NCBI GenBank assembly: GCA_045638005.1 | Contig: JAZUAN010000006.1 | Coordinates: 1 to 64,000, forward strand | DNA from: URNF01 sp045638005 | GTDB lineage: Bacteria; Bacillota; Clostridia; Oscillospirales; Acutalibacteraceae | DNA length: 64,000 nucleotides | Direction: 5' to 3' | Shown here: one piece after another, positions 1 to 8,304 of the stretch | How the letters are laid out: each line of letters starts with the position of its first letter | Position numbering within the stretch: position 1 is the first letter of the stretch | Position numbers and translations under genes: made by a program | Notes under the pieces: generated by a model | Told to the model about the DNA's origin: nothing | The model's database searches: none | The model's input: only the letters and a program-made list of their open reading frames with translations

Positions 1-1
1 C

Positions 2-1048
2 ATCTTTTTCACCTTTACCGCTTGCGCGAAAAAGGGAGAGCAACAAACAACAGCTACGACGGTAACCACAGTCACGACTGCGAGCACAACTATTATCGGC
101 GGCACCACCACGCTTGAGGGTACCCCCCAAGCGAGTGAGAGCGCTGTGATAAGCGGTGAGACCGCGGCGGCTTCTACAAATACAGATGCCGCCGGCAGCA
201 CCGTTCTCGGTCAGACTACCGCCTCAAACACCGCTAATGCGACCGCGGGCAGTGTTGCAGGACAGGCTGCCGGCAGCACCGTTTCTGCTCAAAGTGCCAC
301 CATGACGCAGGGAGTAGCATCCACCACCCAGGGGTCTGCCGCCTTAGTTACTACAAGTTCCTCTACCTCCCCCACCACAGTTAGTACTACCGCGCCAAAA
401 ACAGATGTGCAAAACCCCAAAAATGCACTTAAAAAGAACAAAGCCTACATCTACCGCACAACAAGCACCGGCAGAGAATTGACCGCTCATTCGCTCAGCT
501 TCACCGATGCTGCTTGTGTATACAATTTTGGTGTTTATAGTTTATACGATGAAAACTGTGATGTTAACAACGCCGTTTACTATGACGGAAAAACCTATTT
601 CGCTACACAAACTCAAAGCGTGAATTTCACCTATGAGCTGAGTGATACCGAAATTATCCTAAAAGAACAAAACAGCGGTGCGATCTCTAAAAAGTTGGTC
701 CTACGTACGGACGGTTTGCTTGTAACCACCTATTCCAACAGAGACAATTTTGCGGTCGGCATGCAATTTGACCCGACCATCGCCTTGCCCGCCGTTTCCC
801 AAAATGTCAATGCCCAAACCGCCACCATGCCCGATCTCGTAGGTCTTACCACCGAAGCCGCCTATGCGGTGCTGGAAAATATGCAAGCACACAATTTCTT
901 TTACGGTATTCTTTCCACTCCCGAGAAAAACACCACCGTTAAAGAAGGTGTCATTATCAGCCAGAACATCCCTGCCGGTCAAAAGCTGCAGGCAGGGCAG
1001 GAAAAAGATCTCGAACTGAAATATGCCTCTGCGACCGGTAGCAACTAA
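2..1048 (+). CDS. PASTA-domain lipoprotein, 5' end cut by window edge
   Basis: The frame is open to the left edge, so the start codon lies outside the window. The first visible residues read as the end of a lipoprotein signal peptide (hydrophobic run, then Phe-Thr-Ala-Cys with Cys at bases 26-28), so the mature protein is probably lipid-anchored on the outer face of the membrane. About 120 residues rich in Thr, Ser, Ala and Gly follow, resembling a cell-wall spacer. A middle domain is not recognised. The C-terminal ~70 residues have the PASTA pattern (MPDLVGLT..EA...L, then VISQNIPAGQKLQAG near the end). PASTA domains bind peptidoglycan or muropeptides in Ser/Thr kinases and PBPs, but no kinase or transpeptidase is visible here. 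A wall-associated role is inferred. Confidence 0.7.
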   Translation: MFFTFTACAKKGEQQTTATTVTTVTTASTTIIGGTTTLEGTPQASESAVISGETAAASTNTDAAGSTVLGQTTASNTANATAGSVAGQAAGSTVSAQSATMTQGVASTTQGSAALVTTSSSTSPTTVSTTAPKTDVQNPKNALKKNKAYIYRTTSTGRELTAHSLSFTDAACVYNFGVYSLYDENCDVNNAVYYDGKTYFATQTQSVNFTYELSDTEIILKEQNSGAISKKLVLRTDGLLVTTYSNRDNFAVGMQFDPTIALPAVSQNVNAQTATMPDLVGLTTEAAYAVLENMQAHNFFYGILSTPEKNTTVKEGVIISQNIPAGQKLQAGQEKDLELKYASATGSN

Positions 1049-1051
1049 AAA

Positions 1052-1092
1052 AACACCCGCTGACAAGGCGTTCGCCTTATCAGCGGGTGTTG
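1052..1092. terminator. Bidirectional intrinsic terminator
   Basis: A near-perfect GC-rich hairpin (ACACCCGCTGA arm, TTCG-type loop) is flanked by A and T runs. It sits between the convergent PASTA lipoprotein and galE genes. Confidence 0.85.
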
Positions 1093-1104
1093 CTTTATCT
1101 GCAA

Positions 1105-2121
1105 TTATTCTTCAAAGCCATTAGGGTTCTGAGACTGCCAACGCCATGTATCGCGGCACATATCTTCCAAATTCTTTTCCGCGACCCAACCGAGCTTTTC
1201 CTTCGCCTTTTGGGGGTCGGAATAGCAGGTTGCCACATCACCGGGACGGCGGGGCACGATCTTGTAGGGCACCGGCACACCGTTGACCTTTTCAAAGGTC
1301 TTAACCAGATCCAGCACGCTGCTGCCGCAGCCGGTGCCAAGGTTAAACACCTCCGCGCCGCTGTTTTTCAATGCATAATCTACCGCCTTGACATGACCTT
1401 TCGCGAGATCCACCACGTGTATGTAGTCACGTACGCCGGTACCGTCAGCGGTATCGTAATCGTCACCAAACACCGACAAAAATTCGCGTTTACCGATAGC
1501 AACCTGCGACACATACGGCATCAGGTTGTTAGGGATACCATTGGGGTTCTCACCGATGCGACCGCTTTCGTGTGCACCGATGGGATTGAAGTATCTGAGC
1601 AGCACAACACTCCACTCTTTATCGGAGACGCAAACATCCTTTAAGATCTCCTCGATGAAGTATTTGGTGCGACCGTAGGGATTGGTGCATTCGCCGGTGC
1701 GATAGGTCTCCAACAGCGGAGACGGGTTGGACATGCCGTAAACGGTAGCAGAAGAACTGAAGATCATGCGTTTGCATCCGTATTCCGCCATCACTTCGCA
1801 CAAGGTCACCGTGCCGGCAATGTTGTTTTCATAATAGGTGAGCGGTTTTTCCACCGATTCACCGACCGCTTTGAGTCCTGCGAAATGGATGACCGCATCA
1901 ATCGTATTGTTTTTGAATATCTCGCGCAAACCATCTGCGTCGCGGATATCGCATTCATAAAACGGGAATTCCTTACCTGACAACTCCTTCACACGCTCCA
2001 ACGCAATCGGGTTCGCGTTATAATAATTGTCCAGCACCACGATGTCATAGCCGGCAGCCAACATTTCGATACAGGTATGGGATCCAATAAATCCGCATCC
2101 GCCAGTAATAAGTATTGCCAT
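1105..2121 (-). CDS. galE: UDP-glucose 4-epimerase
   Basis: This 338-residue protein interconverts UDP-glucose and UDP-galactose in the Leloir pathway. The N terminus carries the Rossmann motif GGCGFIG (residues 7-13). The SSSATVYG segment and the YGRTK (YxxxK) active site near residue 150 are present, and the length fits the extended-SDR epimerase family. An upstream ATG at 2127 directly abuts the GGAGGG ribosome site, so the ATG at 2121, six bases further on, is the better start. It diverges from a sugar nucleotidyltransferase and a broken galM, which makes this a galactose/UDP-sugar locus. Confidence 0.95.
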   Translation of the reverse strand: MAILITGGCGFIGSHTCIEMLAAGYDIVVLDNYYNANPIALERVKELSGKEFPFYECDIRDADGLREIFKNNTIDAVIHFAGLKAVGESVEKPLTYYENNIAGTVTLCEVMAEYGCKRMIFSSSATVYGMSNPSPLLETYRTGECTNPYGRTKYFIEEILKDVCVSDKEWSVVLLRYFNPIGAHESGRIGENPNGIPNNLMPYVSQVAIGKREFLSVFGDDYDTADGTGVRDYIHVVDLAKGHVKAVDYALKNSGAEVFNLGTGCGSSVLDLVKTFEKVNGVPVPYKIVPRRPGDVATCYSDPQKAKEKLGWVAEKNLEDMCRDTWRWQSQNPNGFEE

Positions 2122-2162
2122 TTTCATCCCTCCAGTGTATAATAAAAGAAATCCTTGTTTTC

Positions 2163-2190
2163 ATTATAACACTTTTCAAACGGATGACAA
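2163..2190 (-). promoter_or_regulatory. Sigma-A promoter of galE
   Basis: On the minus strand TTGTCA is followed after 16 bases by TATAAT, about 40 bases upstream of the galE start. Confidence 0.7.
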
Positions 2191-2239
2191 GGGATTTTTG
2201 TCGCATGTATATTAAAAATAAAAGTAAAGGAAGATAAAC

Positions 2240-3163
2240 ATGAACACTCAAAAGCCTACTCTCATCATCATGGCAGCCGGTATGGGCAGTCGTTTCGGCG
2301 GGTTAAAACAGCTCACCCCTGTGGGTCCCTCCGGCGAACTTATTATTGATTATTCCATCCACGATGCGCTTGCTGCCGGTTTCGGTGATATCGTGTTCGT
2401 TATCAAGCACGCTATTGAAGATGCTTTTAAAGAAAATATCGGTAACCGTATCGAAAAATACGCCAAGGTCAGCTATGTGTTCCAAGAATTGGACAAGTTG
2501 CCTGAAGGCTTTACCGTGCCGGATGGCAGAGAGAAACCGTGGGGTACGGGACACGCGGTGCTGTGCTGTAAAGATGTTGTAAAGGGCGCTTTCGCTGTCA
2601 TCAACGCAGACGACTACTACGGCAGAGAAGGCTTCAAACTGCTTGCTGACTTTTTGAACAAGCCGCAGGCGGACAGCAAAAAGCAGCTCGCTATGGCAGG
2701 ATATATGTTGGAAAACACCCTTACCGAAAACGGATACGTTTCCCGCGGCATTTGTGAGACAGATGCTGACAGCAAGTTGGTTTCCCTTGTGGAACGCACC
2801 CACATTGAGATCAAAGACGGCGCACCGATGTATACCGAGGACGACGGTGAGAATTGGGTGCAGCTGCCTGCCGGTTGCCCCGTTTCGATGAACTGCTGGG
2901 CATTCCCCGCCGGTTCTCTTGACACATTTGAGCAACTATTTGTAGATTTCCTCAAAGAAAAGGGCAACGAACTCAAATCCGAGTTCTATCTGCCTTACGT
3001 GGTCAACCACATGATGGCGACCGGCGAAGCGGACGTCACCGTGCTGACCACCCCCGACAAATGGTACGGCATGACCTACGCCGCCGATCTGCCCGCTGTG
3101 CGCGCAGCACTTGCAGATATGGCAAAAGACGGCATTTATGCAGAAAATCTTTGGGACAAATAA
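2240..3163 (+). CDS. Sugar-phosphate nucleotidyltransferase family protein
   Basis: The 307-residue protein has the nucleotidyltransferase signature AAGMGSRFGGLKQL at residues 12-25 and an acidic metal-binding stretch NADDYYG near residue 121. These mark the family that makes NDP-sugars from NTP and a sugar 1-phosphate. The divergent galE and the downstream aldose-epimerase pseudogene suggest it supplies UDP-glucose or UDP-galactose, but the exact sugar cannot be read from sequence. An AAAGGAAG ribosome site precedes the ATG. A classical GalU is possible, though the spacing of conserved blocks fits better the Clostridia 'NTP transferase domain' group of similar size. Confidence 0.75.
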   Translation: MNTQKPTLIIMAAGMGSRFGGLKQLTPVGPSGELIIDYSIHDALAAGFGDIVFVIKHAIEDAFKENIGNRIEKYAKVSYVFQELDKLPEGFTVPDGREKPWGTGHAVLCCKDVVKGAFAVINADDYYGREGFKLLADFLNKPQADSKKQLAMAGYMLENTLTENGYVSRGICETDADSKLVSLVERTHIEIKDGAPMYTEDDGENWVQLPAGCPVSMNCWAFPAGSLDTFEQLFVDFLKEKGNELKSEFYLPYVVNHMMATGEADVTVLTTPDKWYGMTYAADLPAVRAALADMAKDGIYAENLWDK

Positions 3164-3177
3164 GGAGAGGGGCATAC

Positions 3178-4125
3178 ATGGCAATCACAAAATCTTCTTT
3201 TGAAAAATTGCCCTGCGGTACCGAGGTTATAAAATATACCCTTATCGGCAAAAAACGGACTTACAGTTTCGGTGTTGGATTACGGCTCTACCCTGCAAGC
3301 GATCGAATTTGCCGGCAAGGACGTGCTGCTCGGCTATGACAACGCGGCTGATTACGTGCGGGCAGGTGGTTTTTATCTCGGCGCTACCGTCGGACGCTAC
3401 GCCAACCGTATCGCTGACGGAAAGTAGAATACCATATCACCAAAAACGAAAGAGGTATCAACCAACTGCACGGCGGCGACGTCGGTTTTGACAAAAAGAT
3501 GTGGGCTATGGAGATCCTCGACGCAGATACCCCCACCCTGAAAGCATCCGCCACCTCTACCGATGGCGAGGAAGGCTTCCCCGGTAATATGGATATTTCG
3601 GTCACCTTCTCGGTGACCGACGACAACACCCTGCGTATTGCCTACCACGCTGTTTCGGACAAGGATACCATCGCCAACTTCACCAATCACGCGTATTTTA
3701 ATCTAAACGGTTATGACAGTGGGGATATTATGGATACCGAGGTGATCATGGACGCGTATGCCTACACCCCCACCAACGAAAATCTTATCCCCACCGGTGA
3801 GATCCGTGCTGTGGACGGCACCCCCCCTTTGATATGCGCACCAAAACGACCTGGGGCGCGGTCATCAACAGCGACCATCCTGCTATCCGCGCATGTAGCG
3901 GTGTGGATCATAACTTCGTGATCGCCGAAAAAGCGGGTGATCTTCACCGCCAACAGTTTGAAAATGCCATTTGGCAAAGGCGGCCCTATGACCAAGTATC
4001 AAGGGTTCTGCATGGAAACACAGTTATTCCCCGATACCCCTAACCATCCGAACTTCCCCTCCTGCGTTGTAAAAGCGGGCGAGGCGTTTGACACCGTCGC
4101 GACCTATACTTTCGAAAAATTATGA
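3178..4125 (+). pseudogene. galM: Aldose 1-epimerase (mutarotase), frameshifted
   Basis: Pieces of one GalM-like protein appear in order in different frames. The start is MAITKSSFEKLPCGTEV, then a segment with LGATVGRYANRIADGK, then INQLHGG...FTNHAYFNLNGY (the conserved NHAYFNL block), then TKYQGFCMETQLFPDTPNHP at the end. Frame breaks fall near 3255, 3426, 3830 and 3950, with an in-frame TAG at 3426. The conserved blocks are otherwise well preserved, so the damage is recent, or the consensus has indel errors. An intact version would convert beta- to alpha-galactose for the Leloir pathway alongside galE. Confidence 0.85.
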
Positions 4126-4131
4126 CGGGAA

Positions 4132-4161
4132 TTGACAATTCATATAGAATTATAGTATACT
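4132..4161 (+). promoter_or_regulatory. Sigma-A promoter of rsmD-coaD
   Basis: TTGACA and TATACT are separated by 18 bases, 16 bases upstream of the rsmD start and followed by an AAAGGAG ribosome site. Confidence 0.8.
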
Positions 4162-4177
4162 AAAAGGAGAAACCACT

Positions 4178-4708
4178 ATGCGCGTTATTACCGGTACTGC
4201 CCGCAACTGTCGATTGGAAACCTTATCGGGAGATGCTACCCGCCCCACCGCGGAACGGGTAAAGGAAGGGTTGTTTTCCGCTATACAGTTTGATCTGCCC
4301 GGCAGACGTGTGCTGGATCTTTTTGCCGGCTCCGGTCAGCTTGGCATTGAAGCACTCAGCCGCGGGGCAAGCAGCTGTGTGTTCGTAGATCAAAACAAGG
4401 CTGCCACCGAGGTCATTCGTCGCAATCTGCACGCGGCAAAGCTGTCCGAGCAGGCGCAGGTACTGACTGTTGATGCGTTAGGGTTTCTGGCACGCACCAA
4501 TGATACATTTGATTTGGTACTTTTAGATCCGCCCTATGCTGCGGATTTGTTGGTACCCGCTATCACCGCTGCCGCACAAAAGGTTGCGCCCGGTGGTCTT
4601 ATTGTATGCGAATACGATGCGGGAACTACAGTGCCGGAAACGGCGGGAGAATTCAAAATATATCGCACCTACCGTTACGGGCGGGTGCATATCACCGTTT
4701 ATCGCTGA
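4178..4708 (+). CDS. rsmD: 16S rRNA (guanine(966)-N2)-methyltransferase
   Basis: The 176-residue protein has the SAM-binding motif VLDLFAGSGQLGIEAL (residues 45-60) and the catalytic DPPY motif at about 117-120, typical of RsmD enzymes that methylate G966 of 16S rRNA. Its early RxxTGTARN..L segment also fits. coaD begins 13 bases downstream, the standard rsmD-coaD pairing of Firmicutes, and both follow the promoter at 4132. Confidence 0.93.
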   Translation: MRVITGTARNCRLETLSGDATRPTAERVKEGLFSAIQFDLPGRRVLDLFAGSGQLGIEALSRGASSCVFVDQNKAATEVIRRNLHAAKLSEQAQVLTVDALGFLARTNDTFDLVLLDPPYAADLLVPAITAAAQKVAPGGLIVCEYDAGTTVPETAGEFKIYRTYRYGRVHITVYR

Positions 4709-4721
4709 AAGGATTGACTGC

Positions 4722-5207
4722 ATGAAAACCGCTATCTGCCCAGGCAGTTTTGACCCTGTCACCCATGGGCATTTGGATATCATTCACCGCGCGGCTGCAC
4801 TTTTTGACAAGGTCATTGTGGTGGTGATGACCAACAACGCAAAATCTCCGGTATTCACCAAGGAAGAACGCGTAGAGCTTATCAAACGCTGTATCACCGA
4901 TCTCCCTAACGTGGAAGTCGAGTTGTTTGATGGTCTGCTTGCCGATTACGTCAAAGAAAAGCAAGCGGTCGCTATCGTCAAGGGACTGCGCGCCATGTCC
5001 GACTTTGAATACGAGTTCCAGATGGCACTCACCAACCGCAAGCTATACCCTCAAGCAGAAACGGTGTTTTTGACCACCAAGGCTGAGCACATGTATCTCT
5101 CTTCCAGTTTGGTACGTCAGGTCGCAAAGCTCGGTGCGGATATCACAGAATTTGTTCCGGCGTGCATTTTGCCGGATATCATTAAGAAAATCGAAAAAGG
5201 AGAATAA
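4722..5207 (+). CDS. coaD: Pantetheine-phosphate adenylyltransferase
   Basis: This 161-residue enzyme transfers AMP to 4'-phosphopantetheine in coenzyme A synthesis. It begins MKTAICPGSFDPVTHGH, containing the (T/H)xGH nucleotidyl-transfer motif at residues 14-17, and ends with the family's SSSLVRQVAKLGAD helix. A longer reading of the same frame from 4536 would overlap rsmD heavily. The ATG at 4722, preceded by AAAGGA, gives the usual family length. Confidence 0.95.
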   Translation: MKTAICPGSFDPVTHGHLDIIHRAAALFDKVIVVVMTNNAKSPVFTKEERVELIKRCITDLPNVEVELFDGLLADYVKEKQAVAIVKGLRAMSDFEYEFQMALTNRKLYPQAETVFLTTKAEHMYLSSSLVRQVAKLGADITEFVPACILPDIIKKIEKGE

Positions 5208-5209
5208 TT

Positions 5210-5707
5210 ATGGCTGTCAGTATTGAAGAATTACTCGAAAAAATTGACGATATGCTGGATAAAGCATACGTCGTGCCGCTGTCCGGCGGCAAATGTCTCG
5301 TAGAGGCGGATGCGCTCCGCGATATTCTTGATGACATCCGCGGCAATCTGCCCGGTGAGATCCAGCAGGCAAGACGCATCGTTGCTGATCGCACCGACAT
5401 CATCACCACCGCTCGCCAGGAAGCGGAAAGCATTATTCGCACCGCTGAGGAGCGTCAGCGTACGATGGTTTCCCGCGAAGAGGTGGTACTGCAAGCGCAG
5501 GCTAAGGCCAACGAGATCCTCACCAAGACCCAAAAGCGTACCAAGGATATGCGCAAGAGCGCGCAGGATTTCACCGAAAATCTGCTGAAAAAGACCGAGG
5601 AAACCCTCAGCCAGCAGCTGATCGAAGTGCGTCAGGCAAAACAAGCTGTGCGCACCCCCGCTCAAAAGCTGATGTATGAGGAAGACGGTGCGCAAGGCGC
5701 TGAGTAA
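5210..5707 (+). CDS. Coiled-coil protein of unknown function downstream of coaD
   Basis: The ATG lies two bases after the coaD stop, so the gene is in the same operon. After a folded N terminus, residues 50-155 are almost entirely charged heptad-type helix (ARQEAESIIRTAEERQ, AKANEILTKTQKRTKD), resembling the stalk of F/V-type ATPase subunits or DivIVA-like proteins. No enzyme motif or membrane segment is visible. Proteins of this kind often follow coaD in Clostridia, but no function can be assigned. Confidence 0.75.
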   Translation: MAVSIEELLEKIDDMLDKAYVVPLSGGKCLVEADALRDILDDIRGNLPGEIQQARRIVADRTDIITTARQEAESIIRTAEERQRTMVSREEVVLQAQAKANEILTKTQKRTKDMRKSAQDFTENLLKKTEETLSQQLIEVRQAKQAVRTPAQKLMYEEDGAQGAE

Positions 5708-5722
5708 TTAAAAACGGTTTCT

Positions 5723-5800
5723 AAAAACCGCCTGACAGAGTATTCAAACGAGAAATCATGTTTTCGGCCATGTTTGAACGCTTTGTCAGGCGGTTTTTGT
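5723..5800 (+). terminator. Long-stem intrinsic terminator
   Basis: AAAACCGCCTGACA pairs with TGTCAGGCGGTTTT, with a second inner stem (TTCAAAC with GTTTGAA) and a T run at the end. It closes the rsmD-coaD operon. Confidence 0.85.
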
Positions 5801-5860
5801 TGCATTATTCCGCATCGCATGCTAAAATAAGGTATATTCATTTTTAGGAGAGTACATCTC

Positions 5861-7513
5861 ATGAATACACACGCAAAACAATTACAGTTCCCAACAGCCA
5901 TAAAATGGGCAGGTTGTGGCATATTGCTGTTACTGTCATTTTTCGTGCTGTTATATTACATCACCGGCCCTTCGCTCGGATATATCCATTCGGATTGTAC
6001 CGATTCGTTGCTGTGGTCGCTTGCGAGCCTTGAAAGCGGCAGTGTTCTTGCCGAAGACTTTGAATATGCGGCGCTGTTGCCCTTCGGCTCCTCTCTTTGG
6101 ACGGTGCCCATCCTTGCTATATTTGGATATTCTGTCACCGCGTATATGTGGAGCATGTCGGTTTTTGTTGTTATATTCATCTTAGCAACTTTTTCATTAT
6201 TCCGTGCTATGAAATGGCACCTACTTCCCAGCGCCGCAACTACCTTTGCACTATGCATGCTGCTGTCCGGCTCGGAAAAGCTGCGCGAGATCATGTGGGA
6301 GCACACCATTTATTACAGTTTGAGCATATTGCTCATCCTTTTATTGCTCAATCTGTGCTTGCGGTTGATACCGCATTTGGACCAATTCAAATATGGATAC
6401 CCCGACCGCAAGAACAATATCCGTATCATCCTATACAGTTGTCTTTTGATTCTGCTTTGTATAGGGTGCGCTACCGACGGCATGCAGGTGCTGGTAATTT
6501 CGGTCGTGCCGGCATTAGGTGCTTGGATTGCCTACACGCTGTTTGATAACAAGAACACATTGTTATCCGGTGCGGCTTTGAAGCGTTATGCGCTTTGCGG
6601 TGTGATGCTGTTTGGAGTATGCATCGGTCTTATACTGCTGCGTATTATAACCCTTGGCGGTACCATCAACGCCGGATATGAGAATGCCTATTCCACCTGG
6701 TCGGATATGGAGGAATGGAGTAAAAACGCCACCGGTTTCTTACACGGTTACCTGTCACTGTTTGGTGTTGAAATTTCCAGCAATGATGCCATGTTCTCTT
6801 TATCCTCTGTGCTGGATATACTCAAAATGCTATGCGCACTCATACTGCTTATCTGCCCCTATCTGTTACTCGTGCGCTATCAAAAAATACAGCACCGTTC
6901 TTCTAAAATACTGCTTTGGGCGCATTTGATACTAAGCTTTGTGATCCTTTTCGCCTTTGTTTGCGGAACGCTTTCCTCTGCCAATTGGCGATTGACCCCC
7001 TTGCTTGGCAGCAGCATTCTTGCAACCTTGGTGTATGTGCGCGAGTTATTTGGTTCCACCCGTGTTGAAAAACGGATCGCTATCATATTGGCAGCGGTGC
7101 TGATATGTGTATCTTTATTAAACGCCTTTGCCATTTGCAGCATGCCGCACGATTACGGCAAAGAGCGCGACCACGCAGTCATCGCGCAAATGTTGGAGGA
7201 AAAAGGATACGACTACGGCTACGCTACCTTCTGGAATTCGCATATCACAACCCTCCTCTCGGACAATGCGGTACGCATCATGACCGTAGAAACAATAAAC
7301 GGAAACTTGGAAAAATATATGTATCAGCACCTGCGCAGTTGGGAATTGGACCGCGAAGGCGAAAGCAGTTTCCTGATGCTGACGCAAAGTGAGTTTGAAG
7401 GTATACGGTTCGGTGAATTCTGGACAGAACTCAATGCAAGGTTACCGCTCATTGACGAAATGGAATATAACGGCTATCGCATCTTTGTGTTTGAAGGTAA
7501 CATCTTCGCTTAA
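5861..7513 (+). CDS. Polytopic membrane protein of unknown function
   Basis: The 550-residue product has roughly eleven strongly hydrophobic segments from residue 12 to about 430, then a soluble tail of about 120 residues with several conserved-looking aromatic residues. The first outside loop carries an acidic cluster (HSDCTDSLLW), a feature also found in GT-C glycosyltransferases that use lipid-linked sugars. That resemblance is only topological, and no family is recognised. It is a single-gene unit with its own AGGAGAG ribosome site and a terminator downstream. Confidence 0.7.
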   Translation: MNTHAKQLQFPTAIKWAGCGILLLLSFFVLLYYITGPSLGYIHSDCTDSLLWSLASLESGSVLAEDFEYAALLPFGSSLWTVPILAIFGYSVTAYMWSMSVFVVIFILATFSLFRAMKWHLLPSAATTFALCMLLSGSEKLREIMWEHTIYYSLSILLILLLLNLCLRLIPHLDQFKYGYPDRKNNIRIILYSCLLILLCIGCATDGMQVLVISVVPALGAWIAYTLFDNKNTLLSGAALKRYALCGVMLFGVCIGLILLRIITLGGTINAGYENAYSTWSDMEEWSKNATGFLHGYLSLFGVEISSNDAMFSLSSVLDILKMLCALILLICPYLLLVRYQKIQHRSSKILLWAHLILSFVILFAFVCGTLSSANWRLTPLLGSSILATLVYVRELFGSTRVEKRIAIILAAVLICVSLLNAFAICSMPHDYGKERDHAVIAQMLEEKGYDYGYATFWNSHITTLLSDNAVRIMTVETINGNLEKYMYQHLRSWELDREGESSFLMLTQSEFEGIRFGEFWTELNARLPLIDEMEYNGYRIFVFEGNIFA

Positions 7514-7516
7514 TAG

Positions 7517-7550
7517 AAAAAAGCCTTACCCTGTCGGGTAAGGCTTTTTT
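7517..7550. terminator. Bidirectional intrinsic terminator
   Basis: AAAAAGCCTTACCC, a four-base loop and GGGTAAGGCTTTTTT lie between the convergent membrane-protein gene and plsY. Confidence 0.9.
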
Positions 7551-7558
7551 ATTTGCTT

Positions 7559-8269
7559 TTATTTATCTTTCTTGCCGAAGTTCAGTTTGCTTTCGGTTCC
7601 TTTAAAGATACGCACGATGTTGGAGCGGTGTTTTACGATCACTGATACAACGATAACGGTAATGACAGCAACGCAGAAAGCAACCGCCTCAGGAGAACGT
7701 TGATCCACATAGGTGCCGAATACATATACAAGGAACGGTGCCACGAATACAGCCAATACAGAAGCGAGAGACACCATACGGCTAAGTGCCACTACAACGC
7801 CGAACACGGTAAGGCAAATGATCGCCACGCGGATATCTAAGATGAGAATAAGACCGCAGGAGGTCATCACGCCTTTGCCACCCTTGAAGCCGAAATACAG
7901 CGGATACAGATGCCCAAACACACAGCAAGCACCACCGAGATACCGACCGATGACCTGCAAACTTTCTTCGCTGATCTCTGGTGCGTGGGTCAGCTGCAGA
8001 TTGACCATCAAAAAGCCTCCGATTAACACTGCAATAATGCTTTTGGCGAGATCACCGACAGTGGTGAAAATTGCGGCTTTTTTGCCGTAATTGCGCAAAA
8101 CATTGGTAGCACCCGCGTTACCACTGCCCTTTTCACGGACATCTTCATTAAACAAGCATTTCGAAACGATCACAGCACTACTGATGCTACCCAACAAATA
8201 TGCGATCAATACGGTGAGTAGCAAAGCAAGCCAGCTGTTTTCAAGAGCAATAGGAATAATTTGCAGCAT
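7559..8269 (-). CDS. plsY: Acyl-phosphate glycerol-3-phosphate acyltransferase
   Basis: PlsY is an integral membrane enzyme that transfers an acyl chain from acyl-phosphate to glycerol-3-phosphate, the first step of phospholipid synthesis. The 236-residue sequence has the three family motifs: GSISSAVIVSK, the glycine-rich GSGNAGATNVLR and GFKGGKGV. Five or so membrane segments are visible. The open frame extends to a TTG at 8302, but the ATG at 8269 has AGAAAGGAG in front and gives the usual N terminus. It follows der on the same strand, and a shared transcript is likely. Confidence 0.95.
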   Translation of the reverse strand: MLQIIPIALENSWLALLLTVLIAYLLGSISSAVIVSKCLFNEDVREKGSGNAGATNVLRNYGKKAAIFTTVGDLAKSIIAVLIGGFLMVNLQLTHAPEISEESLQVIGRYLGGACCVFGHLYPLYFGFKGGKGVMTSCGLILILDIRVAIICLTVFGVVVALSRMVSLASVLAVFVAPFLVYVFGTYVDQRSPEAVAFCVAVITVIVVSVIVKHRSNIVRIFKGTESKLNFGKKDK

Positions 8270-8304
8270 GCGTCTTTTCTCCTTTCTCCGGCGCAAAAGC
8301 AATA

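Noticed and set aside
3178..4125. Programmed frameshifting in galM
   Set aside because: There are several shifts in different directions plus a stop, and no slippery sequence with a downstream structure, so decay or error is more likely.
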